In this document: positions 32,356-43,811 of the stretch, one piece after another | Numbering within the stretch: position 1 is the first letter of the stretch | Layout: the number at the start of each line of letters is the position of its first letter | NCBI GenBank assembly: GCA_001931905.2 | Contig: MSJI02000741.1 | Coordinates: forward strand, 62,001 to 126,000 | Length of the DNA: 64,000 bases | DNA from: Cladosporium sp. IMV 00045 | Lineage: Eukaryota; Ascomycota; Dothideomycetes; Cladosporiales; Cladosporiaceae | Reading direction: 5' to 3' | Program-made: the position numbers and the translations under genes | Notes under the pieces: model-generated | Seen by the model: the letters and a program-made list of their open reading frames with translations, nothing else | Told to the model about the DNA's origin: nothing | Database searches by the model: none

Positions 32356-32900
32356 CTGTTGGGGTTAAAAGAATAAGGAAAATGTTGCACATAATGCAAT
32401 GGCCACTTTACAAATCCAGAATCCATCCATCTTCATCTTTCCACAGAAGTCTCAATGTGTGTGAGCTAGATTGATCAAATTCAATTTTCAAGTTTGTCAT
32501 CAGGAAGGCATCATGTCTGTGTGTTTCCCTTGTAAGAAGGCATACACTTGGTCTCAACTTCCCTCGTGCCATTATTTCGTGAGAAGACCCCGTTAATGTG
32601 ACGAGACCAGATTCGATGCTCTGCGACTTTCTTGCGTTGCAGATCTGTACAGATCAGTTGGTCCATCTCCAATATTTCGCAAAATGCAGTCATGGTGTCT
32701 GAAAGCGCAGTCGGTTTCATGTGGTGACGACAGGTCCGGGGAGCTTGCCTGTGCAGCGGTGCCCGCGCCTCCGTCCGGAACTCCGTCAGCCCGCGCTGCG
32801 CCCTGCCATTTCAAAGTGGAAGTCGAAGAAGCTATCTTCTGCACAGAATATCTCGACTCGCAACCTGATAGTACAGCACTCCAGCAAAGTCGACAAAGCC
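32356..32900. other. intergenic
   Basis: Promoter-side flank of the Zn2Cys6 gene. No supported gene. Confidence 0.45.
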
Positions 32901-34094
32901 ATGTCCGCATCATCAGTCTTGCGGCCTAGCGCTCCGCCACGACGCAAAGCCTGCGATGCGTGTGCGAGTGCTAAGGTTCGCTGTGACAGAAGTGCCACTT
33001 GCGCGAGATGCCGTGCGCGCGGGCTGAACTGTCAGTACCCATCTCATTTCGACTCGCGAGCTACAGTACAGCATCCGGATCCAACATTTGATGTCAACCG
33101 GTCACCTTGCTCTCGGAGAAGCATGTCAGAATTGATCTCAGTACCGAACAACTTTTGCACACTTCCATCGCCTTCGGCCTCAACCGGACTTTCGCCCGTA
33201 CCACAAGCTCCAACACTGATCTGCGGCGAAATAGATGCCTCTGCGATACAAAATCGCTGGTTGAAGCCATATCTTGCGGACGGGAACGATCAGCCGAAGA
33301 GCCTTCCTCCAAGCATGGCCATATACATACGCGAGGTCCTGAAATCATACGTTTCCATGGTTGTCGGTGACTGCAGACTTCCACCTTTCATCCATCGCTC
33401 TCAAGTATGCGGCGACTTTACCTGCCTTCCGTTATCAAATTGCTTCGGTTTGCTACGTATCCTGAGCGCGCGAGCAGCCCTGAGTACGGACTTTACTTCC
33501 GACTTATTTGAAAGGGAAATGTCTTCAATCCGGGAGAACTGCACGGCATACGATAGTAAGACTTTGCTCGGCGCTTTCCAGGCCTATCTCCTGTACAGCA
33601 TGGCGTTATACTTCCAATGTGGACAAAGTGGCTTACGAGACAACGTCACGACGCTACAACAGCTTGCCAGCATGGCAATTTCTCAAGGCATAACGACGGC
33701 AACTCAGCCTTGGAACAGCCCTGACTGGGATCTGTGGGTATCGTCGGAAGCTAAACGGCGAACAACATTCACCATGTATCTGTTCGACAATTTATTGTGT
33801 GCAACAGATGACTTACCCATGTTCGTGGCAACGGAGCTATCCGGCCTGTCTGCTCCAGCGCCCAGTAGCTTATGGGATGCCGCTAGCTTGGATGTTTGGC
33901 AAAGATCCCACAATGCGTACTTGAAGGCCTGTGACGGTGTAGTACTACAGATCAACGAATTGTGGTCTTTACCACCAGGGTCCTCTGCTGATCAAGCGTG
34001 CCGCCGTCGAGAGAGGATTAGTGCATGGCTTCAGCGGGTTGACGAGTACGGGATGATGCTTTTTGCAGTCACGACATCTACACACGGGTCATGA
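32901..34094 (+). CDS. Zn2Cys6 transcription factor, probably frameshifted near its C-terminus
   Basis: Nuclear regulator of the fungal binuclear-cluster class, 397 aa as it reads. The DNA-binding cluster is CDACASAKVRCDRSATCARCRARGLNC (cysteines spaced 2-6-5-2-6) at about residues 18-44, followed by a Ser/Pro linker. The middle holds a degenerate fungal-specific regulatory domain with SLPPSMAIYIREVLKSYVSMV, AFQAYLLYSMALYFQ and SSEAKRRTTFTMYLFDNLL. At about 34065-34070 the good frame runs out in VTTSTHGS-stop, while the next frame continues with HDIYTRVMKSESKAVMLPVALIGSG, a typical C-terminal piece of this family, up to a stop at 34230. One missing base would explain this. A decayed repeat starts right after. 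It may control the adjacent pump and hydrolase genes. Confidence 0.85.
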   Translation: MSASSVLRPSAPPRRKACDACASAKVRCDRSATCARCRARGLNCQYPSHFDSRATVQHPDPTFDVNRSPCSRRSMSELISVPNNFCTLPSPSASTGLSPVPQAPTLICGEIDASAIQNRWLKPYLADGNDQPKSLPPSMAIYIREVLKSYVSMVVGDCRLPPFIHRSQVCGDFTCLPLSNCFGLLRILSARAALSTDFTSDLFEREMSSIRENCTAYDSKTLLGAFQAYLLYSMALYFQCGQSGLRDNVTTLQQLASMAISQGITTATQPWNSPDWDLWVSSEAKRRTTFTMYLFDNLLCATDDLPMFVATELSGLSAPAPSSLWDAASLDVWQRSHNAYLKACDGVVLQINELWSLPPGSSADQACRRRERISAWLQRVDEYGMMLFAVTTSTHGS

Positions 34095-34230
34095 AATCGG
34101 AATCCAAAGCAGTCATGCTCCCTGTGGCACTCATCGGATCAGGTTGTCTGATCCCATGGTTGGATCAGATGTCATCCTCCTGCCTCGGTCGGTGTCTGAT
34201 CGGTCGAGGTCAGTTAGATCAGGTCACGTA

Positions 34231-35290
34231 GTCGTGCATGGGCCTTGATTTCCACGAGTTAGGGTAACGCCTAGCCTCGCTTCCTATCCCAATACATCGG
34301 GATCAGTTGTCTCCAATCTTTGGATTGTAACAATAGGAATGTTTAGTCATCTAAAGTAGGCTTCACTAGACGGGAATACACAGATCTTCTGCTTAGATAC
34401 TCGACGTATAGCATGTATCGATTAGACGGAAGCCTATATTACGACTCGGTCTAGGGCTTTTACGAGTAGGAACATCGAATAGTCCTTCCGTAGATTAGGT
34501 ATCTATCCTCTAAGCCTCATGACTATCTTATTTTCTCTTCGAATACCCTCTCCTACTCTCTCTACTACTCTACTTCCTATCATAATTCCGAGAGACCTAG
34601 ACTACTCCCTACTTAATAGTTCGCTACTAGAGGGTACTATCTTACGAGGAATAACATCGCTAGTTAACAGGGTCGTTTGTTCTTCTAACGTTACTCTTGA
34701 GACTTTTGCAAAAGTAGTATATGAAACTTTTAGGAGCTAATTTAGAAGAACTTCTTCTAAGAATACTCTACCATAGAAGGAGCTACCCGAGACTTAGGAG
34801 CTATTAAGAGTACGTAGAGAACATATATAAGGGAAGCAAGTAGCGATAAAAATACAAAGGAACTCCTTAAATTAGCTATAAGTAGAGGTAGAGGCATCGA
34901 CTCAGAAGTTGAATTGGAAGTGACTCCTTCGACCCATATAAACTCCTAATAGTGACGAGGAGGAAGGGGAGAGCATCGAGAGTATTCTGTCCGAAAGCGA
35001 GAGTGATTGTATTATTATAGCTTGAAAGAAATCGAGACTGAGGTAAAGCACCTAAAATTCTATCCAGTCTCCTCTACCGGAACGTTAGCTATAGTACGAG
35101 GGCTGTACTTCTTAGCCTGGAGTGCATTACAACTAAGGTTAGGACACAGATTGAGCGAAAAATCGCTTGTTAGGCAAGGGCAACTTTTTGACTGTACTTA
35201 CATAATGCATCAGTGCAGCCTTACAGTAATGTGAATATATAGAACCTGATTTATCGAGAGCTCATCTGCTTATAGTATGTACGGTATGTA
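34231..35290. repeat. decayed, AT-rich repeat-like segment
   Basis: Composition drops sharply in GC, CpA and TpG are scarce and TpA is frequent, with in-frame stops everywhere, which fits RIP-type mutation of a former mobile element. I see no terminal repeats and no recognisable protein memory, only an acid-rich stretch near 34860-35020. Boundaries are approximate. Confidence 0.45.
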
Positions 35291-36273
35291 ACTGGCAGCT
35301 GAAGGCGGCACGGCACACACTCATTTCAGCTTGGACCCCTAATCAGCGCTACTCCTGGATCCTGGATCCTGCAATCCAGGTTGTACGCGAACTTTTAAGC
35401 GCGCGAGCTTGCTTCAAACATGTAGGTTCCACTGAGTCTCGGAACGACGTCGATTCAAAGTCAGGGGTTCAGCAGTCGAAAAAAGAGGCGAGTCGGGACC
35501 AGGAAGTGAGACCTGAGAAATAGGAATTAGTGGGTCGAACAGAAAGCCAGCCGGATGCTATCGTCTTTCGTCTATAGCACATGTGCTGGCTCGTGAGATC
35601 ACGTTTCCATGTACCATTCTAAGTAGGTGTCTTCGCACTACACGTACACTCCAGGATGTTCAACTTCGACTATGAATTCATTGTTTGTTTGAGAGAAAAG
35701 GTATTATCCTAGCTTAATATCAACCACAACTCTAGAGTCGAGAAGACTAAATGTGGGAATGGTCTTTTGACTATCGCACAACAGGAGCCTGATACCTGGC
35801 TCTCGTATTCAAATCCGTCTTTAACTTGAATTGAGCTTGATGAGTGCAGTTCCACCCTTCAGTGTTCGCAAGATCTACTCCCGACCTAGGGCGGGTCGGC
35901 CGGAAGTCGGGCTTCTATAGCATGTAGACGGCCACACGCTGGGATCCTGTAATTGAAGAGGACGGTGAGAATGAGGGATTTCGGACGGGATGCCCAGTTT
36001 TCACTGACCTGTGGTCGTATGTACCAACCGCCTTGAATGCACTGCTAATACCCCTACTCGCAGCGATGCAGCCCGTATATGTATCGCCGTCGAGATCACG
36101 GGAGATGAAGACGCAGTGGCAAATGCGTATTTGCCGCAATCGAGCCTCATGCGAATACTCCGTGCGAGGCCAGGCATCGTTGAAAACAAGCAAGCGCTTA
36201 CACCCAATGCCTTTCCAACACCATTCGTAGCCTTTTGATGCCTTCATGAATTTGAAGTTCCTATATACATCAG
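35291..36273. other. gene-free region next to decayed repeat
   Basis: About 1 kb of normal composition without a supported gene. A short tandem CTGGATC at 35354-35370 is followed by an inverted copy. It contains the 3' flank of the aminotransferase gene. Confidence 0.4.
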
Positions 36274-38030
36274 TTAGCGTGTTTTGGAGGGCAGAAGAAC
36301 CCGGCACTCAGCCATTACCGTCGGAGTTGCAAACGAGAAGCGGAACGCCGCAGTGCGTGCTTCAGCTCCTCTTGCCTTGGTTGTGGTTTTCTCGGGTCCT
36401 TGCCAGGGATGATAGTATGAGCCAGGGGTCAGCAGGACGCGAGCTTCCGCCAGCTCCATCCACAGCTCGTTAGCAAAAGCCTGTTCCGGGTCGTTCATGT
36501 CTTGCGATTCGAGCTCGGTGAACCTTTGCACGTCTTCGAAATAGAAGTTGGACCATACGAACATGCCTGCGCTGGGGTCTATGAAGCTGAAGATTGGACG
36601 AAGATCGCCACCAGATGGCGTTCGTAAGCATGCCACAAGGCCTTGTGCGGAGGGAATTGGCGATTCGGACGCAGGAACGACGGTGAAATTGTCGTGGAAA
36701 GCGTCCAATAACCAATTTCTTCGTTCCTCGTATTGTCTTGTCAGATTCTGCAGCCAGCTGAAGTATCCATCCGCACCCCAGTTATTTAGGAGACTTAGGA
36801 CGAAAGCTTGGCTGAGTCCAGCCGGGTCTTGTGTCTCGACTTCAGTTGCGCGCAAGAGTCGCTCAATGAAGACAGGGTTGGCGATGAAGTAGCCAAGGCG
36901 AAGCCCTGGAAAGACGGTCTTCGAGAAGGAGTCTAGACGGATCACTCGGCCTTCTGTATCCATTGACAGGAAAGAGGGAGTGAGGTTCTCGATATATTGA
37001 TCTGGTGTCTTCGTCGAAGACGAAGTAGAGGAGTGCTGCTGATAGTGAGGGTATTGTAGGAAGTAGTATGGGTCATCTTCTACAATGATGACATCTGAGT
37101 CCCATCAGTCAGACGGTCGCCGATGGCGGTGTGGGATTCGACACGCACCGAACTTCTTACAAACGTTGTATATGTCTCTCCTACGATCCGCGGAGATCGT
37201 AATGCCAGTGGGATTCGAGCCAACGGACACAAGATACAGCCTGCCTGTTGTTAGCCTGGATATTGTGACGAACAAGCAGTGGCAAGCAACTCACACCCGA
37301 GGTCTCCTGGAGCCTCTTACGTTTTCGTCCCAGCTGATGAGTATGTCTTCGAGCGGCTGCGCTTGGATCCCTTCCGCATCAGCCGAGACAGGGACTGCTT
37401 TGATTCCTAGTGGGATCCAATGAGCCTGTGCAGAAGGGTACGTATATTCCTCAACAACGACAAAATCATCGTCTTCGCATAAGAGGCCAACCACTTTAGC
37501 CCAGGCATTGGTATTGCCTGGGTGCAGTATGCAGTCGTAAGAGGCAGGCGGAGCATGTACTTTCTTTGTGAGTGTCTTGCACCATTGAATGAGATCTACA
37601 TTTCCTTGGCCAGAGCCTGTTGGTACAGCGTTAGCGCATGTACTTGAGTAGCTTGGATGAGCTTGTACTTGTCTCGAAAACAGCCTCGTACCGTACTGCA
37701 AGAATTGCGTTAATTCCAGGTCGCCTCGATTCGGCTCCCGCCCAATGAGAAGTTCAGTCGAATGTGTTCCATTAGTCAAGCCCGTTTTGCAAGATCCGGG
37801 AGGAGTGTCGCAGCTAAACTTGGCCTGTTGCAATGGAAATAAGGATGGATGCGGAAGGCCTTTGGAGTCTGTTAGTCTAAAGTCCACAGTGTCGCGGTGA
37901 AGCAGTTGTGCTTAACTCCAGCTAGACTTATCATGCCATCGTAGCCCATGAACTTGATGATATCTTTGAGAGGCGAAGGGTGTCGAGCTTTGCTCTTTGC
38001 ATTGATGTGGTGTGAGAGGTCTGGTGCCAT
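36274..38030 (-). CDS. Aro8-like class I/II aminotransferase with one-base frame break
   Basis: PLP-dependent transaminase of the aromatic/aminoadipate/kynurenine group. Exons: 38030-37917, 37859-37692, 37616-37295, 37240-37149 and 37094-36274. The first gives MAPDLSHHINAKSKARHPSPLKDII...ISLAG; the second starts GLPHPSLFP; later ones carry the substrate-side YDCILHPGNTNAWAKVV, GSNPTGITISADRRRDIY, the PLP-binding VEDDPYYFLQYP and the Schiff-base Lys in LDSFSKTVFPGLRLGYF. Exon lengths sum to 1517, one short of a multiple of three. The mismatch is at the first intron, where GGA|GTTAAG meets AAAG|GC; one extra G would give a standard donor and the conserved SLAGGLPHP. So it is either a fresh pseudogene or an assembly deletion; the intact product would be about 505 aa. 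The substrate is probably an aromatic or 2-oxo acid partner. Confidence 0.82.
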
Positions 38031-38521
38031 GGTGATCCAACTCTGGGCGATTTACGCAATGCACGATAAGACCAACTTCATGTTACTGTCAAGAAGACAG
38101 AAGCACGATGTGCTCTTATGCATGCCAGAGACATGTGTCGAGTCATCAGAGGTTGCTCGCCATATTGTTCTGCCCGTCCAAGTTTCGGATGAGCTCCGAG
38201 CCGGTGTTTGAGGGGGCATCAGAGGGATGCATATTGGGAACATGGGCATGATTGGTCGAGGCAAGTCGACGTGGAGAAGACCCGCCCGATACCCACCGGG
38301 CAAAGATTAGCTGCGAAGGCGTGGATGGCTTGATTTATGAACTCCATCAGGTAATGTTTTTTCACATGTAGAAGTGTGTGGCCACTTTTCGTGTTCCCGG
38401 AGAGCTGCTCTAGTTGGCACGATAAACCAAGCTTGCCATTCAAAACAACTTGATCTTCGACACCCCATTGTCGATGCATGACAGCAAGATATCGCCGCAC
38501 AAACAGTAGTACGACGGAAAT
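38031..38521. promoter_or_regulatory. divergent promoter between aminotransferase and carboxylesterase
   Basis: 491 bp with no supported ORF, flanked by two start codons pointing outward. Confidence 0.45.
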
Positions 38522-40249
38522 ATGGGGAATTCCATATCCTATCAAGAAACGCCCGTAGAGGTCACGATTGGCAATAAAGGCCGTATCCGAGGTCTACGGT
38601 TCGACGACAAAGCCTGTCGTTACGCAGGCGTGCCATATGCTCTACCTCCAGTCGGAGCAAACCGTTGGCGTAGACCGCAACCTCTGCCTCCCACACACGT
38701 CTTCGAGGATGCTATTGGGGGACCATACCGCGCTGAATGCTTCAAGTCGATATGTCCCCAGAAGGCATTCCACGTCGCCGAAGCCGACAATCAAGCCGAC
38801 GGGTACAGCGAGGACTGCCTCTTCTTGAACATCTGGACTCCCGCTCAGGAGAGACTTTCTGGTAGCGAGGGCTGGCCAGTAATGCTTTGGATTCATGGTG
38901 GTTGGTTTCAGATGGGAGATCCGTCGCAAACTCCCGACATGGATCCAACAGAACTGATATCTTCGGGCGGTCTGAATGCGATCGTTGTAGCGATTGGCCA
39001 CCGACTGAACGTCTTTGGATTTCTGGCCGGTGAGGATCTTCTGGACGACAATAACGGAATGTCGGGTGGCAATTATGGGCTTCTTGACCAACGCATGGCA
39101 ATGGAATGGGTTCAGCAAAACATTGCTTTCTTTGGTGGCAATCCGCAGAATGTCACTTTGGCAGGCCGGAGTGCGGGTGCTTACGCTGTCGAAGCGCATA
39201 TGCTCTACGAACTTCGCAATAGATCAGACCAAGCACCTCTTTTCCACCGAGTCTTTATGGACTCCAATGCGATACCTGCGCAACCCAAAACTCTCAGCGA
39301 AGGACAAGATCAGCTTGAAGAGCTTTGCAGCCATTTCGGGTTGTCACCAAGCTTGTCAGCGAAGGAAAGACTCTCAGAATTGCGAAAGATGCCTTGGAAA
39401 GATCTTCTACAGGCCATACCTCATTTGCAAAATCATACGTTTCGTCCAGTCACCGACAATATCTTCATTCACGAGGGACTGGTGGACTACGTCAATAGCG
39501 CAAGCTTCGCTGCGGCCTTTAAGGGAGCTGGATTCCGGATCTTGACATGCGAGGTGTTGAACGAAGAGACGTTGTATGCAACGTACAATGCTCCCACACA
39601 ACCCAATGTGGAGTCGCTTCGATTGCAAGTGTCCAACTATTACGCTCCTGCAGTGACTGAACGAATATTACAGTCATACTCAATGCCAGCATCCGAAGAG
39701 TTGACCAAGTGGCAGGAGCTGTTTGGCAAGTATCGCCACATCATGAATGTGTGGGCAATCAACTTGGCTAACAATCTGACAGGCTGTATAATCGCAGATG
39801 GACAGGTTCGTGCCCCAGCACGATCTCTGGTCAACAGTCTGTTCAATAATGGCGTTCCTCTGCACGACATCTGGCGCTGTCAGGTCGCTTACAGACTCTC
39901 CTTCATCACCGAAAAGATTGCGCCAACCTCGTTTGGCGTCGCGCACGCTATGGACAAGCCTTTCTGGAAGTAAGTCATGGTGCTCATCTTTTGGGATCTA
40001 GCATGCAAGACTGACATCAATAGCTTTGCCATCTCGCAGAAGCCCACCCCAGAGGAACAGTATCTAATGAAGGACTGGATCAAAATACTGGTCGCATTCG
40101 TCAATAATGACACAGAATACGATTTCGGCACGAAGGCGGTCCAAGAGTTGAAGATTGCGGCTCCAGAGGGAACTATCGAGGTTCAGCCAGACTTGCGATG
40201 GGACAGCCTGATTGCCATTGGGAAGGTCTTTGCGGGCTGCACTGCATGA
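38522..40249 (+). CDS. type-B carboxylesterase
   Basis: Alpha/beta-hydrolase acting on carboxylic esters. Two exons (38522-39969, 40024-40249; GTAAGT donor, AATAG acceptor) give 557 aa. Marks of the family: YAGVPYALPPVGANRWRRPQP (about 34-54), SEDCLFLNIWTP (about 96-107), the oxyanion-hole IHGGWF (about 124-129), and the nucleophile elbow LAGRSAGAYA with Ser at about 217. The usual elbow is GESAG; here Glu is replaced by Arg. A Glu-containing catalytic region follows around VTDNIFIHEG, and the His region lies near NNGVPLHDIW. There is no signal peptide, so the enzyme is likely intracellular, unlike secreted lipases of the family. It sits between the aminotransferase (divergent) and the HpcH aldolase (same strand, 552 bp on), suggesting a shared pathway. 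Confidence 0.9.
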
Positions 40250-40801
40250 CCTGTATAGGCGCGTGACATGCGTGCTCGAAAATCAATCGGAAACGGACGG
40301 CCAGTGTTGGGACTGAGCTGACATGCATTCTGTCGAATTTGGCAGTACCAATACAAATAATCGTTGTTCCTTCTCCATGTTGCCAATGTCAAGATACCAG
40401 TAGTCATACGTGCTGCATGTATGTATTCGAGTCAATCGCCGAGTGGCACGGTGGGTCATTCCGAAAAGCCAGACTGCAGTGAGCTGGTCCTTTGCGCAAT
40501 GGTCAAGGCCCAAATTGAATGAAGCATGACCCACGTTGTAGATAGTAGATGCAAGCTATTGACGGGCGATATCAGTGCTCATCTGCATGTTGGCAGCTTG
40601 CGATTGCCATCCCTTGGCGTCTGCGTACCACGGGCCGGGCTCCGGCCGACGATTCCTTGAGACGGCCGGTAGGACGGACCTCAGTTGAGAGCATCATCAA
40701 AACCGGGCTCGCGTTCTTATCTCGCTGCAACATGGTGTGGCTTGCCTGACCTCGCACATTATCTCATACTTCGACACCCTCGTTTGACTCTCTCCGAAAC
40801 G
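40250..40801. other. intergenic
   Basis: Spacer between two co-directional genes; no supported gene. Confidence 0.45.
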
Positions 40802-41844
40802 ATGATACCTGACACCACGTCCAACGTTGGCAACACCATGCAGACCCGACTGGCTTCTTCGCTGGAACGCGCCAGAAGAGGTGATGGGCCGAGTGTGGGC
40901 CAATGGCTGGAACTACCAGGTTACTCACTTGCTCGGACGGTAGCACCTTTAGGCGAAGATGTATGTAAAAGAGTCCTAATGAGACGGGAGTTATGCTTGC
41001 TGACGACTTTTCTCAATAAGTGGGTGTTGATCGACACAGAGCACGGCAATATTGACGACAACGAGATGTATCTACAAGCTGGAGCCATATCGTCTTCGGG
41101 AATATCTCCCATCATTCGAATACCTGGGTCAGAACACTGGATGATCAAACGAGCACTAGACTGCGGTGCCCATGCTGTGATGGTCCCAATGTGCGAGACG
41201 AAGGTAAGTATCAAGCGATTGTGCAACTCCTAGATTTTGGCCACTGACGAGCGAGCCCATGTCAGGAGCAAGCAGAAGCCATTGTGAGGGCTTGCAAGTA
41301 TCCTTCAGCGCGCTGGCCACAGGGCTGCAGAGGCGCAGGTGCAATGTTTGCTTCGGCAGCTTTCAACCAGACCGGGCGAGAATATCTGCTGAGTGCGAAT
41401 GACAACGTCAAGGTTTGCGTTCAGATCGAAAGTCGCAAGGCGGTCGAGAACATTGAATCCATTGCAGCTGTGGACGGTATCGACATGTTGTTCATTGGCC
41501 CAAACGATCTAGCAGCTTCAATGGGGTACGTTGCGTTCGAGCATGCATCCACGCCAGAGGTGCAAGATGCTTCCGCAAGAATCCTCGAAGTAGGAATCAA
41601 CGCTGGCAAGTTCGTGGGCCACTTCGCTTTGAGCGCGGAGGAAGCTGCTGCGAGATATCAGCAGGGCTTTCACTTTGTCAACTGTGGTGCAGATATTGTT
41701 GCTGTGACTGCTTGGATGTCGGGCGAAATGGCGAGGTTACGAGCTTTGGTCGATAGCGGCAAGGCGGAGAAAAGGCCGAATGGAACGAATGGAACGAATG
41801 GAGTGTCCAATAGACACAAGGTAGAGTCTTCTGGATACGTATAG
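40802..41844 (+). CDS. HpcH/HpaI-family class II aldolase
   Basis: Metal-dependent aldolase that cleaves or forms 4-hydroxy-2-oxo acids, giving pyruvate and an aldehyde. Three exons (40802-40960, 41021-41203, 41266-41844) give 306 aa. All key residues of the family are visible: the general-base His in VLIDTEHGN, the pyruvate-binding Arg in SPIIRIPG, metal-binding Glu in VCVQIESRKA and Asp in DMLFIGPNDLAASMG; the stretch AGAMFASAAFNQ matches the glycine-rich loop. The C-terminus carries a small NGTNGTNG repeat. In bacteria such enzymes end homoprotocatechuate or sugar-acid breakdown (HpaI, RhmA, GarL); fungal members are often in keto-sugar-acid pathways. Context (esterase, aminotransferase, permease) suggests a catabolic role, substrate unknown. 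Confidence 0.9.
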
Positions 41845-41959
41845 AAGCACTGTCTGAGTCTTCGGCTTGACATGGTAGTCCCTTTTTAGTCGAGACGAAA
41901 CATGGAATCTGTGTAGACTGGCTTCACTGTGCAAGCCTGTGTCAATATTCTCTGGAATC

Positions 41960-41973
41960 AACCCTAACCCTTA
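41960..41973 (-). other. telomere-like motif beside transposon
   Basis: AACCCTAACCCTTA, two telomere-type units, lies 28 bp left of the TA duplication of the transposon and about 115 bp past the aldolase stop. Confidence 0.4.
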
Positions 41974-42002
41974 TCGTCCCTTGGCAGGAGGCTGACGAGA
42001 TA

Positions 42003-42045
42003 ACGTACTTGGCAAGCGAGCGGATCACGCAAGCGAGCGGATCAA
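42003..42045 (+). repeat. left terminal inverted repeat
   Basis: 43 bp, exact reverse complement of the right end; two internal AAGCGAGCGGATCA units. Confidence 0.95.
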
Positions 42046-43811
42046 AACGCGCGCGTGACGCGTCTTCCATCTTCTTCTTCTTATTATACAACAATGTTTA
42101 CATATAATGTCATCTCAAACTGAAGGACGTATATCTTTAGCTCTCTAAGCATATATTAATACCCAAGTCCTATCTCTTCGAGCTATATCTTAAATATACG
42201 ACGTCCCATTTATAACTCTTCGCCGAAGACACCTTAGAGTCCTCTCTCGAGTAAATATACCTACAAACTCACGTAAACTCTTAAATAACGAAGAGCAAAT
42301 CCTTCTCCGAAAGGTACTTTAGCTATTAGCCGACGGATTCCCTCCCTAGCGCGCAATTATTAAAGAGATAGCTAATATAATGCTTCGCATAAAGAATCTA
42401 GCTAAGCCTTAGAAGGTCGGCACAAAATGGGTTACCAACTTTGTTAAACGCTATCTAGAGCTCTTAAGCGTATATAATCGGAAGTTTGATATCTAGAGAG
42501 TAGAAGTCGAGGATCCAGAGCTTATTAGCTTATAGTTTAAACTTATAGGAGATATAATTATAAAGTATAGTATTATAGAAGAGGATATCTTTAACTTTAA
42601 TAAGACTAGCTTCTAAATGGGTATTATCTCAACTTTAAAAGTGATTACAATATTAGATAGGAAGGGCAGGCTAAGGATAAAATAGCTAGGGAACCGGAAA
42701 TGGGTTACTATAATTAAGGCAATTAATATAAAAGGGTAGGTAATCCCCCTATTTATTATCTTTAATAGTAAGCTTTATTAGTCGACCTAGTACTAAACTG
42801 GCATCCTACTAGCCTAGAGAATTACTCTAAGCGATAATAGATAGACTAACGATAAGTTAGGCCTTAAATGGATCTAGTACTTCTACGAAAATACTAAGTA
42901 TTATAAGGGCAAATAGAGGCTACTAATTTTTAATAGCTATAGTAGCTACTAAATAGCTGATTTTAGGGACTTCTGCCTTTAGAACTATATCCTAACTCTA
43001 TATATACCTACGCATATATCTCACATTCTTTAGCCTTTAGATATAAGCTATTTTAGCCCTCTAAAGAAGGTATATAGCTCTTAGATTAAGAATAAGATAA
43101 GGCTTAGTATTAACTATATTACTAAGGAAGAATTCCTTCTTATATTCTATATAGCCTATAGATAAGTAATAATAATAGAAAACATTACTTCTAGATTTAG
43201 AGTAACTAGCCTTACTCTATTTAATCTACAAATTATGCTAGATAACCTTAGTCCTATTATTTAAGCTACTCCTTTACTACGAAGTAGCTAGGCATCTTAG
43301 GACCCTAAAACACTAAAGACTCTACCTAAAATCAAGCGATAAAGCTAGCTAGTATTAATAGAGAATCGTAAACGAAGGAGGTTATTAGCTTCTTTAGCTA
43401 AAAAACCTTTCTAATAGCTTTTAAAAGGCTTTAAGAATATAGTATATAAGAAGGCACTTTTAATAGCTAAGGTAGCTACTCTTCAAGCTAAAAATTAGCA
43501 CTAAAAGCAAAAGAGAGCACGCAAAAAGGAATTCATTCGATAGGATGGATCTATAACTATCTAAGATGGCTAGGCTAGGTCTTAGAACCGTATGGTTAAG
43601 GAGCAGCCATAGGATAATAACGAAAATATTGATCTAGTTTTACTAGATTAGCCGCTAAGAAAAGCTCGCAAAATACTAGGAATGAGATGTAGCAAGTGTG
43701 GTTCGAGCAAACATACTATTAGGGTGTGTAGTTCATAATTCAAGTGGTTTTGTTCCTATAATTGTGAAGTTGCTTATGTAATTCATGGTTGAAAGTAATG
43801 GTAGTGGAATC

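Noticed and set aside
37616..37692. Reading through the second aminotransferase intron (75 nt, no stop, in frame)
   Set aside because: It has canonical GTACGA and CAACAG ends and a CTAAC branch, and removing it restores the conserved QYGSGQGN sequence.
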